A stretch of 47,794 nucleotides of DNA, from assembly GCA_020436165.1 (NCBI GenBank), contig JAGQYI010000045.1, forward strand, positions 1 through 47,794, written 5' to 3'. The position numbers and the translations under genes are program-made. The notes under the pieces were generated by a model. It saw only the letters and a program-made list of their open reading frames with translations, did no database searches and had not been told where the DNA came from. This stretch comes from Cyclobacteriaceae bacterium (GTDB lineage: Bacteria > Bacteroidota > Bacteroidia > Cytophagales > Cyclobacteriaceae). This document shows positions 15,129-23,343 of this stretch, piece by piece (position 1 is the stretch's first letter; every line of letters begins with the position of its first letter).

Positions 15129-18100
15129 TTAAAAATCTATATCAACTCTAAACCCAACAGTTCTTGTTGTAGGATAAGAACCTGATAAATATCCTTGCGC
15201 ATTACCTGCTCCTAATCCTGATTCAGGATCCGCATAAGGAACATTTTTATGCATTATCCAAAGATTTCTCCCAACGATTGAAAGATTAACATTTTGTATA
15301 GCATTCCCTAATAAGCTTTTAGGTAAGCTATATGTCAATGATGCTTCTCGTAGTTTTACATAAGTCGCATCATAAACAGTTAACTCTCCAGGGTTTCTAG
15401 AGGAGTTACCCCAATAGAAAACACCACCATAATAATCAGCACGCGCATAAATATCATTAGGAGTACCGTCTTCTTTAACGCCATCAAGTTTTATACCACC
15501 ACCTTGAGAAACAGGCAATCTCCAATCATTACCAAGATCGTTAGTTCCAACGGTACTAACAGGTATCCCTGTTCCTTGTCCGTAATGCATATCTAATGAA
15601 TAAACATCACCACCTTTAGACATATCAATTAAGAAGCTTAGACTAACTCCTTTATAACTTAAGGTATTAGTTAAACCACCTAACCAATCTGGGTTAGGGT
15701 TACCAATAATTTGGTCCGGTACAGCTATGTAGTATCCTGATGAGTTAACAACTCGTTTTCCAGAAGCAGGATCTATTTGGAAACCTGTACCTCTAATAAC
15801 TCCAAATGGTTCACCTACAGTTGCATTAAGTGAAACACCTCCTTGGTAACTACCTAAAACAAAGTTTTCCACACCTGGAACTAATTCAATAACTTTACTA
15901 ACATTTTTTGACCAGTTAAGACTTGCTTTCCAGTTGAATCCACTCTGGCTTCTGATGATGTCACCACCAAGAGTAATCTCCAGGCCTTTGTTATTAACTT
16001 CACCACCATTAAGGGTTTTGTACCTATAACCTGTAGCACGTGAAACCTCAATTGTCATGATTTGGTCAAATGTATTTGTGTTGTAAGCAGCAAAATCAAA
16101 GCTTAAACGATCATTAAACATAGATGCTTCTAACCCAAATTCAAAACTTTTTGACCTCTCTGGTTTTAAATCAGGGTTATTTTTGTAAATTCTAGCTCTT
16201 GTCAAAACACCCCCGCTAAAGTTTGGTTCACGTAAGTAATAGTCATACACATTCCCTGCGTCTGTATCTCCACCAACTTCAGCATAGTTAATTCGAGCCT
16301 TTCCAAAATTCAACCAACTTGCATTCGCCACCTCTGAAAAAACAAAGCTTAACGAAGCAGCCGGATAGAAATAAACGTTGTTTCCTACCGGAAGTGCACT
16401 TGATTGATCTCTTCTTCCTGTTAATTCAAGATAGAGCATGTCTTTGTATCCTAAGTTAACGTTGGCATAAACACCTGCAACTTCCTTTTCTCTTAATGTT
16501 TCTACTGGGAATGGGTTCTCTTGTAAGCTATTACTTAAAGTATAAAGACGAGGTATCGCCAAACCACCATTAGTAGAAGCCAAGACTGATTCAAAAGAAT
16601 TTTGTCGAATATTAAACCCTAGCATTGCGTAGAGGTTTAAATCAGGAGATAGATTTTTATTCGCAGTCATAAATAAATCATAGTTTATTTCAGAAACCGC
16701 TCTGTCTTCTCTCTGATATCCTGATTGTTCATCCAATTTGTTGATTCCAAATTCTGAAGCAACACTACCGATAGCTCTTCTTTGCTCTCTTACTTCATTA
16801 TATCTATCAAGAGTGGCTCTACCCGTAAGACTTAACCAATCGTTGATATCATACTTCAAAACAAAGTTTCCAAAAACCCTATTTCTAGTATCTGATTCAT
16901 AATTTTCAAATCGTGTCCAATATGGGTTATCCCAGAAAATTGGATCATAATCTCCTCCACCTGCATCATACATATTCCATGTAACATTTCTGCGTGTTTG
17001 GAAATATAAATCTTTCAAGGATTCAACATCCACGTTTGTTTCCCACCATTGACGGAAGTTAGCCATGATATTATCTCCATATCCAGTAGAGTTTCTTCCT
17101 ATCACATCATTATTAACATAATTAACACCAACAGAGGCAGTTAATTTATCGTTAATTTGACTTGATCCGTTAAACCCAAAAGTGTTTTTATGAACTTGGC
17201 TATTTGGTAAAACACCTGAACCGCTGTAATTAGTATAACTTAAACGAAATGTGTTTTTATCGTTTCCACCAGTTAGTGAAACACTATTATTAACAGTATA
17301 AGCTGTTTCAAAGAATGAAACTGGAGTATTTTTGGCCGCAAGCCAAGGATAAGCTTTCCCATAATTAGGAGATTCTGGCACAAATGAGTCCCAATGGTAA
17401 ACATTCAAATTTGGATCAAATTTTTCTCCATAAGATGCGTCTTCATAAGTAGGCACAATTAAATCTGGAGTACCATCACCGTTTACATCATAAAAGTCAT
17501 CAAATGGGCCACCATCATTACCATAATAGTAATTAGAATAACCAGCGCCATATTGGTCCTGATATTCCACAAAAGTACTTTTGTCTATTTTACCAACTGT
17601 AAAGCCAGTTGAAACAGAAATTCCCAGACCTTTTCTGCTTTCTCCTTTTTTTGTAGTAATTACAATCGCACCGTTTGAAGCTCTGGAACCATAAAGGGCT
17701 GTCGCAGCGGCACCTTTCAAAACGTTTATTGATTCAATATCTTCCGGGTTGATGTCAGAGGCCGCGTTTCCATAGTCATAACCATATCTACCAGCTGTCT
17801 GATAAGCATCATTACCCGTACGGTTATCAATTGGAATACCGTCAACAACAAATAAAGCCTGGTTGCTACCGGTAATAGAGGCATTACCTCTAATTACCAC
17901 GTTAGTAGACCCTCCAAAATTGTTGTTTTGCTTAATCTGAACTCCAGAAACTCTACCAGAAAGCGAGTTTACAAAGTTTTGCTCCTTCGCCTTAGTAACC
18001 TCTTCTGCTTCGACATCCTGGGTTGCATAACCCAAAGAAGCCTTCTCACGAGTTACCCCAAGAGCTGTCACCACTACTTCACTTAGTTGCTGAATGTCAG

Positions 18101-18392
18101 AGGACATTACGGCATCAATAGAGGAGCGATTTCCAATCTCAATGTCTTGAGATTCCAATCCAATAAAGGAGAACACTAATGTTCCTCCACTTTCGGGAAC
18201 AGAAAGTTTGTAATTACCGTCAATATCGGTAACTGTACCATTCGTTGTCCCCTTGATCACAACGTTAACTCCCGGCAAAGGAGAACCATCCTCAGCAGAA
18301 GTTACTTTACCAGTAATTACCCTGTCCTGAGCAAACAAACTGCTCGCTCCAAGAAAAGTAAAAACTGATAAGAGAAGTAAAACTTTTCTCAT
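15129..18392 (-). CDS. SusC/RagA-family TonB-linked outer-membrane transporter
   Basis: The 1087-residue protein has a signal peptide ending LFAQ (about 22) and a CarboxypepD_reg-like domain (about 25-105: ITGKVTSAEDGSPLPGVNV, GTTNGTVTDIDGNYKLSVP). A TonB-box-like SEVVVTALGV lies at about 104-113, then the SusC plug with NSLSGRVSGVQI, VVIRGNASITGSNQALFVVDG and NVLKGAAATALYGSRASNG. A large barrel ends TVGFRVDIDF. It lacks an STN domain, unlike the receptor at 10764. With SusD it forms the import channel for an unknown glycan or peptide. A promoter-like TTTG-N19-TAAATTTA and a palindrome lie upstream. Confidence 0.95.
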   Translation of the reverse strand: MRKVLLLLSVFTFLGASSLFAQDRVITGKVTSAEDGSPLPGVNVVIKGTTNGTVTDIDGNYKLSVPESGGTLVFSFIGLESQDIEIGNRSSIDAVMSSDIQQLSEVVVTALGVTREKASLGYATQDVEAEEVTKAKEQNFVNSLSGRVSGVQIKQNNNFGGSTNVVIRGNASITGSNQALFVVDGIPIDNRTGNDAYQTAGRYGYDYGNAASDINPEDIESINVLKGAAATALYGSRASNGAIVITTKKGESRKGLGISVSTGFTVGKIDKSTFVEYQDQYGAGYSNYYYGNDGGPFDDFYDVNGDGTPDLIVPTYEDASYGEKFDPNLNVYHWDSFVPESPNYGKAYPWLAAKNTPVSFFETAYTVNNSVSLTGGNDKNTFRLSYTNYSGSGVLPNSQVHKNTFGFNGSSQINDKLTASVGVNYVNNDVIGRNSTGYGDNIMANFRQWWETNVDVESLKDLYFQTRRNVTWNMYDAGGGDYDPIFWDNPYWTRFENYESDTRNRVFGNFVLKYDINDWLSLTGRATLDRYNEVREQRRAIGSVASEFGINKLDEQSGYQREDRAVSEINYDLFMTANKNLSPDLNLYAMLGFNIRQNSFESVLASTNGGLAIPRLYTLSNSLQENPFPVETLREKEVAGVYANVNLGYKDMLYLELTGRRDQSSALPVGNNVYFYPAASLSFVFSEVANASWLNFGKARINYAEVGGDTDAGNVYDYYLREPNFSGGVLTRARIYKNNPDLKPERSKSFEFGLEASMFNDRLSFDFAAYNTNTFDQIMTIEVSRATGYRYKTLNGGEVNNKGLEITLGGDIIRSQSGFNWKASLNWSKNVSKVIELVPGVENFVLGSYQGGVSLNATVGEPFGVIRGTGFQIDPASGKRVVNSSGYYIAVPDQIIGNPNPDWLGGLTNTLSYKGVSLSFLIDMSKGGDVYSLDMHYGQGTGIPVSTVGTNDLGNDWRLPVSQGGGIKLDGVKEDGTPNDIYARADYYGGVFYWGNSSRNPGELTVYDATYVKLREASLTYSLPKSLLGNAIQNVNLSIVGRNLWIMHKNVPYADPESGLGAGNAQGYLSGSYPTTRTVGFRVDIDF

Positions 18393-18420
18393 AGTTTATG
18401 TAGGTTTAAGTAAAACATAA

Positions 18421-18437
18421 TACCTATTTCATAGGTA
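18421..18437. promoter_or_regulatory. Palindrome between susC promoter and start codon
   Basis: TACCTAT-TTC-ATAGGTA is a perfect 7-base inverted repeat with a 3-base centre. It falls just downstream of the predicted susC transcription start, about 29 bases before the ATG. It could be an operator or a small mRNA hairpin. Confidence 0.4.
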
Positions 18438-18447
18438 ATTTAATGGT

Positions 18448-18478
18448 TAAATTTACCCCTACTTATGAGCGTCTCAAA
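18448..18478 (-). promoter_or_regulatory. Predicted susC promoter
   Basis: On the - strand TTTG (18478-18475) is followed after 19 bases by TAAATTTA (18455-18448). This matches the Bacteroidota TTTG-N19-TAnnTTTG pattern at all fixed positions except the last G. Confidence 0.55.
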
Positions 18479-18566
18479 ACGATTGATAACAATTATTTAA
18501 TATTTATTAAAATAGTGCAACGATAAATAATTTTGTTTATGTTTAAGTGTGGAATATTTTGTACCA

Positions 18567-18600
18567 CAAAAAAAGCCCTGCTCGTAACAAGCAGGGCTTT
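18567..18600 (-). terminator. Intrinsic terminator of the rplU-rpmA operon
   Basis: The arms AAAGCCCTGCT (18572-18582) and AGCAGGGCTTT (18590-18600) pair perfectly around a 7-base loop. On the - strand a run of T follows (complement of the A-run at 18567-18574). It lies about 30 bases after the rpmA stop. Confidence 0.92.
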
Positions 18601-18628
18601 CGTCCCTTTATTGTAGTATTTTATTCTG

Positions 18629-18889
18629 TTATCCTTCTATCTCATCAACCGAGACAAACGAACGATTGTTTCTTCCTTTAGTGAAATTAACCACACCTGT
18701 TTTCAATGCAAATAAGGTGTGGTCTTTACCCATTCCCACATTTTTACCTGGGTGGTGTTGAGTGCCTCTTTGACGCACAATGATATTACCGGCTATTGCA
18801 GCTTGTCCGCCATATATTTTTACACCTAATCGTTTACTTTCCGATTCGCGTCCGTTCTTAGAACTACCCGCTCCTTTTTTGTGTGCCAT
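18629..18889 (-). CDS. rpmA: 50S ribosomal protein L27
   Basis: The 86-residue protein has the complete L27 pattern: [45 protein letters not shown] and [12 protein letters not shown]. The N-terminus reaches the peptidyl-transferase centre in the large subunit; it starts directly with AHKKG, so no cleaved extension of the Firmicutes type is present. It is 7 bases after rplU in the usual rplU-rpmA order, and is followed by a strong terminator. Confidence 0.98.
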   Translation of the reverse strand: MAHKKGAGSSKNGRESESKRLGVKIYGGQAAIAGNIIVRQRGTQHHPGKNVGMGKDHTLFALKTGVVNFTKGRNNRSFVSVDEIEG

Positions 18890-18896
18890 TTGTTAC

Positions 18897-19208
18897 TTAT
18901 TTAGAAATTCCTTCGATCAAAACTTTTGTGAAATCCTGGCGATGGCCGTTACGTACCTTATAGCCTTTTCTTCTTTTCTTCTTAAAGACAACCACTTTAT
19001 CGCCTCTAACATGTCCTAGTATCTTACCTGATACCTTGGCACCCTTAACTATTGGTGCACCAACTTCAACCTTTCCTTCGTTGTCTAACAACAATACCCG
19101 GTCGAATTCCACGGAAGCGCCCTCTTCGCCTTGCATCTTTGGTGCATAAACGAACTGATCTTGCGTTACTTTGAACTGCTTTCCGCCTATTTCTACTATT
19201 GCGTACAT
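18897..19208 (-). CDS. rplU: 50S ribosomal protein L21
   Basis: A 103-residue L21 protein: MYAIVEIGGKQFKVTQDQF at the start, VLLLDNEGKVEVGAP in the middle and the RNA-binding end VVFKKKRRKGYKVRNGHRQ. It binds 23S rRNA in the large subunit. Its length is normal for the family. A well-matched promoter lies 35-65 bases upstream. The gene leads the rplU-rpmA operon and is divergent from nrdB. Confidence 0.98.
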   Translation of the reverse strand: MYAIVEIGGKQFKVTQDQFVYAPKMQGEEGASVEFDRVLLLDNEGKVEVGAPIVKGAKVSGKILGHVRGDKVVVFKKKRRKGYKVRNGHRQDFTKVLIEGISK

Positions 19209-19242
19209 TTTAACTTATTATCTGTTTTTACAAAACGGAGTG

Positions 19243-19273
19243 CAAATATAGATGCTTTGTTCGCTAAAAACAA
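19243..19273 (-). promoter_or_regulatory. Predicted rplU promoter
   Basis: On the - strand TTG (19273-19271) and TATATTTG (19250-19243) are 20 bases apart. The -7 element matches TAnnTTTG completely. It lies about 35 bases before the rplU ATG. Confidence 0.65.
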
Positions 19274-19626
19274 GTAAACCCGTTAACCTCAGTAGGTTCC
19301 TTGCATCCATTCCTCAATTGATCGCTTCTTTTGTTAATTCAATGTTAAAATTTTTTCAATTTGTCAATCTCCTTTCTATCAGGTATTTAGAATAAAGAAA
19401 GGATTACATATATGGTTTTTAACACTCTGTTTTTCTGATACTTAAATATGTAATTGTACTTTAAGAAGCTTGATTTTTCACCTAATTTTTTTGTTTTCAT
19501 TGGCTTGATTTTTAATCATTCTTTATCCTTTTTTGTAAAAGGCGTTCCTGCCCACTTCCATTTTTTAGAGGTTAAATTAATTGTGAAATTTTACTTATTT
19601 CACACCGATTTTTATTGATCAGATGG
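19274..19626. other. AT-rich divergent intergenic region, rplU-nrdB
   Basis: About 350 bases with many T and A runs. I see no coding frame of length, no strong hairpin and no clear NrdR-box pair (ACAnnATATnT type). It probably holds upstream control sequences of both divergent operons. Confidence 0.4.
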
Positions 19627-19658
19627 TTGAAAAGGTAAAAGCGTTGTTGATAAAATTG
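19627..19658 (+). promoter_or_regulatory. Possible nrdB promoter
   Basis: TTG (19627-19629) and TAAAATTG (19651-19658) are separated by 21 bases, close to the TTG-N19-21-TAnnTTTG pattern with one mismatch. It lies 27 bases before the nrdB ATG. Confidence 0.4.
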
Positions 19659-19685
19659 TTAATGGCATAAATAAAATAAGTAAGA

Positions 19686-20657
19686 ATGGTTGAAGAGCCT
19701 ATTTTAAAAGAGAATAAAGGTCGGTTTGTATTGTTCCCAATTCAGCATAACGACATTTGGGAGTTTTATAAAAAGGCAGAAGCCAGCTTTTGGACTGCTG
19801 AAGAAATTGATCTTAGCCAGGACCTGAAGGATTGGAACAATTTAAATGATGGTGAACGTCATTTTATTAGTCATGTGCTTGCCTTCTTTGCTGCAAGCGA
19901 TGGTATCGTTAATGAGAACCTGGCTGAAAATTTTGTGGCAGAGGTACAATATACAGAAGCCAAATTCTTTTATGGGTTTCAGATTGCCATTGAGAACATC
20001 CACTCAGAGACCTACTCACTTCTGATTGACACCTACATTAAAGACCCGCAGGAGCGCGATAAGCTGTTCAACGCCATTGAAACCATGCCTTTTGTAAAGA
20101 AAAAGGCCGACTGGGCACTGCGCTGGATTGACGAGGGCTCCTTTGCCGAGCGACTGATTGCCTTTGCTGCTGTGGAAGGAATCTTCTTTTCGGGCAGTTT
20201 CTGCTCCATCTTCTGGCTCAAAAAACGGGGCCTTATGCCGGGCCTTAGTTTCTCAAATGAGCTTATCTCGCGTGACGAAGGCCTGCATTGCGATTTTGCC
20301 TGCCTGCTGTACAATAATCACCTGGTTAATAAACTTGACCAGCAAGTAATCATTGACATTATTGAAGATGCTGTTCGTATTGAAAAAGAGTTTGTAACAG
20401 AAGCTTTACCTGTAAAACTAATTGGCATGAATGCAGATTTAATGTGCCAGTACATTGAGTTTGTGGCCGATCGCTTGTTAATGGAGCTTGGCTGCCCTAA
20501 AGTATATGGCGCTGCCAATCCGTTTGACTTCATGGAGCTAATCTCCCTTCAAGGCAAGACCAACTTCTTCGAGAAACGAGTAGGTGAATACAAAAAAGCG
20601 GGCGTAACAGCCGATGCTGAAGAAAAACCCAAATTTAGTTTAGACGAAGACTTTTAA
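19686..20657 (+). CDS. nrdB: Ribonucleoside-diphosphate reductase, beta subunit (class Ia)
   Basis: The 323-residue protein carries the di-iron site and radical tyrosine of class Ia reductases. Asp72 (AASDGIV), Glu103, His106 and Tyr110 (ENIHSETY) have the same spacing as E. coli Asp84, Glu115, His118 and Tyr122. Later ligands are in [12 protein letters not shown] and [11 protein letters not shown]. Beta generates the tyrosyl radical that starts reduction of ribonucleotides in the alpha subunit. It starts at ATG 19686 and is followed after 34 bases by nrdA; the order nrdB-nrdA is the reverse of E. coli. Confidence 0.97.
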   Translation: MVEEPILKENKGRFVLFPIQHNDIWEFYKKAEASFWTAEEIDLSQDLKDWNNLNDGERHFISHVLAFFAASDGIVNENLAENFVAEVQYTEAKFFYGFQIAIENIHSETYSLLIDTYIKDPQERDKLFNAIETMPFVKKKADWALRWIDEGSFAERLIAFAAVEGIFFSGSFCSIFWLKKRGLMPGLSFSNELISRDEGLHCDFACLLYNNHLVNKLDQQVIIDIIEDAVRIEKEFVTEALPVKLIGMNADLMCQYIEFVADRLLMELGCPKVYGAANPFDFMELISLQGKTNFFEKRVGEYKKAGVTADAEEKPKFSLDEDF

Positions 20658-20691
20658 TCCCTAATCATTAACACCCAAACCTAACTTTATA

Positions 20692-23058
20692 ATGCTAGTA
20701 GTAAAAAGAGACGGAAGACACGAATCGGTAAAATTCGATAAAATAACTGCACGAATCGAAAAGCTATGCTATGGTCTCGACCCTAATTATGTCCAACCTG
20801 TGGATATTGCTAAAAAGGTAATTGCTGGAATTTATGATGGCGTAACCACCGTTGAGCTTGATAATCTTGCAGCAGAAACAGCGGCATCACTCACCACCAG
20901 CCACCCGGATTATGCCAAGCTTGCAGCGCGCATAGCCATCTCGAATCTTCATAAAACTACCAGCAAGTCGTTTTCCAATACGATGAAACGATTGTACACC
21001 TATATTGATCCAAAGACAGGTGAAAATGCATCTCTTATTTCTAAAGAGGTATATGGTGTTATAAAAAAGCATGCAGCCCAATTAGATTCGAGCATTATTT
21101 ATGACAGGGATTTCAGTTACGATTACTTTGGGTTCAGAACATTAGAGCGTTCTTATCTAATGAAATTGGATGGCCATGTGGTGGAACGCCCCCAGCATAT
21201 GCTCATGCGGGTGGCTGTTGGTATTCACTTAGATGACATTGATGCTGCTATCAATACCTATAACCTGATGTCAGAAAAATGGTTTACGCATGCAACTCCT
21301 ACGTTGTTCAATGCAGGAACGCCTAAACCACAAATGTCATCATGCTTTCTACTTACCATGAAAGAAGACAGTATCGATGGTATTTATGATACACTGAAAC
21401 AAACTGCTAAGATTTCTCAATCGGCAGGTGGTATAGGCCTTAGCATTCATAATGTGCGAGCCACCGGGTCTTACATTAAAGGAACCAATGGAGTTTCCAA
21501 TGGTATTGTACCAATGCTTCGTAATTTTGACATGACCGCTCGTTATGTGGATCAAGGTGGTGGAAAACGTAAAGGTAGCTTTGCTATTTACCTTGAGCCT
21601 TGGCACGATGACATCTTTGCTTTCCTTGATCTCAAGAAAAACCACGGTAAAGAAGAGATGCGCGCACGTGACCTTTTCTATGCGCTCTGGATTCCTGACT
21701 TGTTTATGAAACGTGTGGAGAATAACGAAGAATGGTCACTGTTCTGCCCTAACGAAGCACCAGGCCTTGCAGATGTGTATGGAGAAGACTTTGAAAGACT
21801 ATACGAAAAGTATGAGAAAGAAGGACGAGCCAGAAGATCGATAAAAGCGCAGGACCTGTGGTTCGAGATACTGGAAGCACAGATGGAAACCGGTACCCCT
21901 TATATGATGTACAAGGATGCAGCCAACAAGAAATCAAACCAGAAAAACCTGGGCACCATTAAGTCAAGTAACTTGTGTACCGAGATTATAGAATACACCT
22001 CGCCTGATGAAGTGGCCGTGTGTAACCTGGCTTCAATTGCTCTGCCAAAATTTGTTGCTGATGGAACATTCGATCACCAAAAGTTATACGAGGTAACGTA
22101 TACGGCTACAAAAAACCTAAACAAGGTAATCGACAGAAACTACTACCCTGTAGAAGAAGCCAGAAACTCTAACATGCGTCACCGCCCAATTGGGTTGGGT
22201 ATTCAAGGGCTGGCCGATACCTTCCTGATGCTTCGCATGCCGTTTGAATCCGAAGAGGCAAAAGGATTGAACAAAGACATTTTCGAAACCATGTACTTTG
22301 CCGCAATGACGGCTTCTAAGGACCTGGCCATTGCCGAAGGACCTTACGAAACATTTAAAGGTTCGCCTGTTTCCAAAGGCATCTTCCAGTTCGACATGTG
22401 GGGTGTAACTCCAACTTCAGGAAGATGGGACTGGGATGCACTTAAAAAGGAAGTTAAAAAGCATGGTGTTCGTAACTCATTGTTGATGGCTCCCATGCCA
22501 ACTGCTTCTACTTCTCAGATATTAGGTAATAACGAGACCTTCGAGCCGTATACGTCCAACATATATAACCGAAGAGTGCTCTCCGGTGAGTTTGTGGTGG
22601 TAAACAAGCACCTTTTAAAAGACTTAATTGGGTTAGGCCTTTGGAATGAAACCATGAAAAATCGTTTGATCGAAGCCAATGGCTCGGTTCAAAACATACC
22701 CGAGATACCTCAAAATATTAAAGACCTGTACAAAACGGTTTGGGAAATCTCACAGAAGGCCATTATTGAAATGGCTGCCGACCGGGGAGCTTATGTATGC
22801 CAATCGCAAAGTATGAACATCCACATTCAGGACCCCAACTTTGGCAAGCTTACCTCTATGCACTTCTATGCATGGAAAAAAGGTCTAAAAACAGGCATGT
22901 ATTACCTTCGTTCAAAAGCTGCAACAGATGCTATTAAGTTTACGGTTACAAAAGACCATGAACAAAAAGTGGACACCGAAGCTATCAAGGCTCAAAACCA
23001 GGCAGATATGAGCTGCTCACTGGATAACCCGGACGATTGCATTTCGTGCGGTAGCTAA
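20692..23058 (+). CDS. nrdA: Ribonucleoside-diphosphate reductase, alpha subunit (class Ia)
   Basis: The 788-residue catalytic subunit starts with an ATP cone (about 1-95: [18 protein letters not shown]), so allosteric on-off control by ATP/dATP is expected. Active-site cysteines are visible: Cys218 in PQMSSCF, the radical cysteine Cys429 with Asn427 and Glu431 in NLCTEI, and Cys444 in VCNLASI. The tyrosine pair of the radical path is in [11 protein letters not shown]. The C-terminal redox pair is in CISCGS. It forms the alpha2beta2 enzyme with NrdB, making dNDPs in the cytosol. A terminator follows 23 bases later. Confidence 0.97.
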   Translation: MLVVKRDGRHESVKFDKITARIEKLCYGLDPNYVQPVDIAKKVIAGIYDGVTTVELDNLAAETAASLTTSHPDYAKLAARIAISNLHKTTSKSFSNTMKRLYTYIDPKTGENASLISKEVYGVIKKHAAQLDSSIIYDRDFSYDYFGFRTLERSYLMKLDGHVVERPQHMLMRVAVGIHLDDIDAAINTYNLMSEKWFTHATPTLFNAGTPKPQMSSCFLLTMKEDSIDGIYDTLKQTAKISQSAGGIGLSIHNVRATGSYIKGTNGVSNGIVPMLRNFDMTARYVDQGGGKRKGSFAIYLEPWHDDIFAFLDLKKNHGKEEMRARDLFYALWIPDLFMKRVENNEEWSLFCPNEAPGLADVYGEDFERLYEKYEKEGRARRSIKAQDLWFEILEAQMETGTPYMMYKDAANKKSNQKNLGTIKSSNLCTEIIEYTSPDEVAVCNLASIALPKFVADGTFDHQKLYEVTYTATKNLNKVIDRNYYPVEEARNSNMRHRPIGLGIQGLADTFLMLRMPFESEEAKGLNKDIFETMYFAAMTASKDLAIAEGPYETFKGSPVSKGIFQFDMWGVTPTSGRWDWDALKKEVKKHGVRNSLLMAPMPTASTSQILGNNETFEPYTSNIYNRRVLSGEFVVVNKHLLKDLIGLGLWNETMKNRLIEANGSVQNIPEIPQNIKDLYKTVWEISQKAIIEMAADRGAYVCQSQSMNIHIQDPNFGKLTSMHFYAWKKGLKTGMYYLRSKAATDAIKFTVTKDHEQKVDTEAIKAQNQADMSCSLDNPDDCISCGS

Positions 23059-23080
23059 TGAAATATGATGGTTTGTTGTT

Positions 23081-23110
23081 AAAGGCCTTGTCAAATGATA
23101 AGGCCTTTTT
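23081..23110 (+). terminator. Intrinsic terminator after nrdA
   Basis: The arms AAAGGCCTT (23081-23089) and AAGGCCTTT (23100-23108) pair perfectly, with an inner TCA/TGA pair. The run TTTTT (23106-23110) ends the hairpin. Confidence 0.92.
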
Positions 23111-23143
23111 CATTATGTTGCTGTTAATTTTTACCAAAAAGGA

Positions 23144-23174
23144 TTGCTCTATTAAGCCCCTATCCATACATTTG
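23144..23174 (+). promoter_or_regulatory. Predicted thr operon promoter
   Basis: TTG (23144-23146), 20 bases, then TACATTTG (23167-23174), a full match to TAnnTTTG. The expected transcription start near 23181 leaves about 40 bases before the leader peptide ATG at 23221. Confidence 0.7.
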
Positions 23175-23220
23175 TCGCTTCGTGAATAAAAGACAAACCA
23201 TATCGGCATCTTTCTTTACC

Positions 23221-23280
23221 ATGCAAGGTATTATTATGTCTATTATTACCACTACAGGTATTACCCCTTGGGGGTTGTAG
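23221..23280 (+). CDS. thrL: Threonine operon leader peptide
   Basis: A 20-codon frame, ATG to TAG, encodes MQGIIMSIITTTGITPWGL. Nine of 19 residues are Ile or Thr, including three consecutive Thr codons (ACC ACT ACA, 23248-23256) and a further ACC at 23263. It sits between a well-matched promoter and thrA, as expected for a ribosome-mediated attenuator sensing charged tRNA-Thr and tRNA-Ile, like E. coli thrL. An internal ATG at 23236 would give a 14-residue version. The last Thr codon is followed immediately by CCTTGGGGG, which can fold. Confidence 0.85.
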   Translation: MQGIIMSIITTTGITPWGL

Positions 23281-23304
23281 TTAGTTACCTCCGCCCGGAG
23301 TTTT
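23263..23304 (+). promoter_or_regulatory. thr attenuator hairpins
   Basis: ACCCC (23263-23267) can pair with GGGGT (23271-23275) across the leader peptide end. Downstream CTCC (23289-23292) pairs with GGAG (23297-23300), followed by TTTT (23301-23304), a short terminator-like hairpin. The GGGGG of the leader end can instead pair with CCTCC (23288-23292) with one G-U pair, which would break the terminator. GGAG can also pair with a later CTCC (23308-23311), followed by CATTTTATTTT. The stems are short, so the exact fold needs computation. Confidence 0.5.
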
Positions 23305-23343
23305 AGGCTCCCATTTTATTTTCAACTGTAGTATTTAAAAATC

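Noticed and set aside
10764-18392. Complete polysaccharide utilisation locus
   Set aside because: SusC and SusD are present, but no glycoside hydrolase, lyase, sulfatase or sugar-sensing regulator lies nearby, so the substrate cannot be called a glycan.
19209-19685. Small RNA or riboswitch in the rplU-nrdB gap
   Set aside because: The region is AT-rich without strong stems or known riboswitch cores; only promoter-like elements could be supported.
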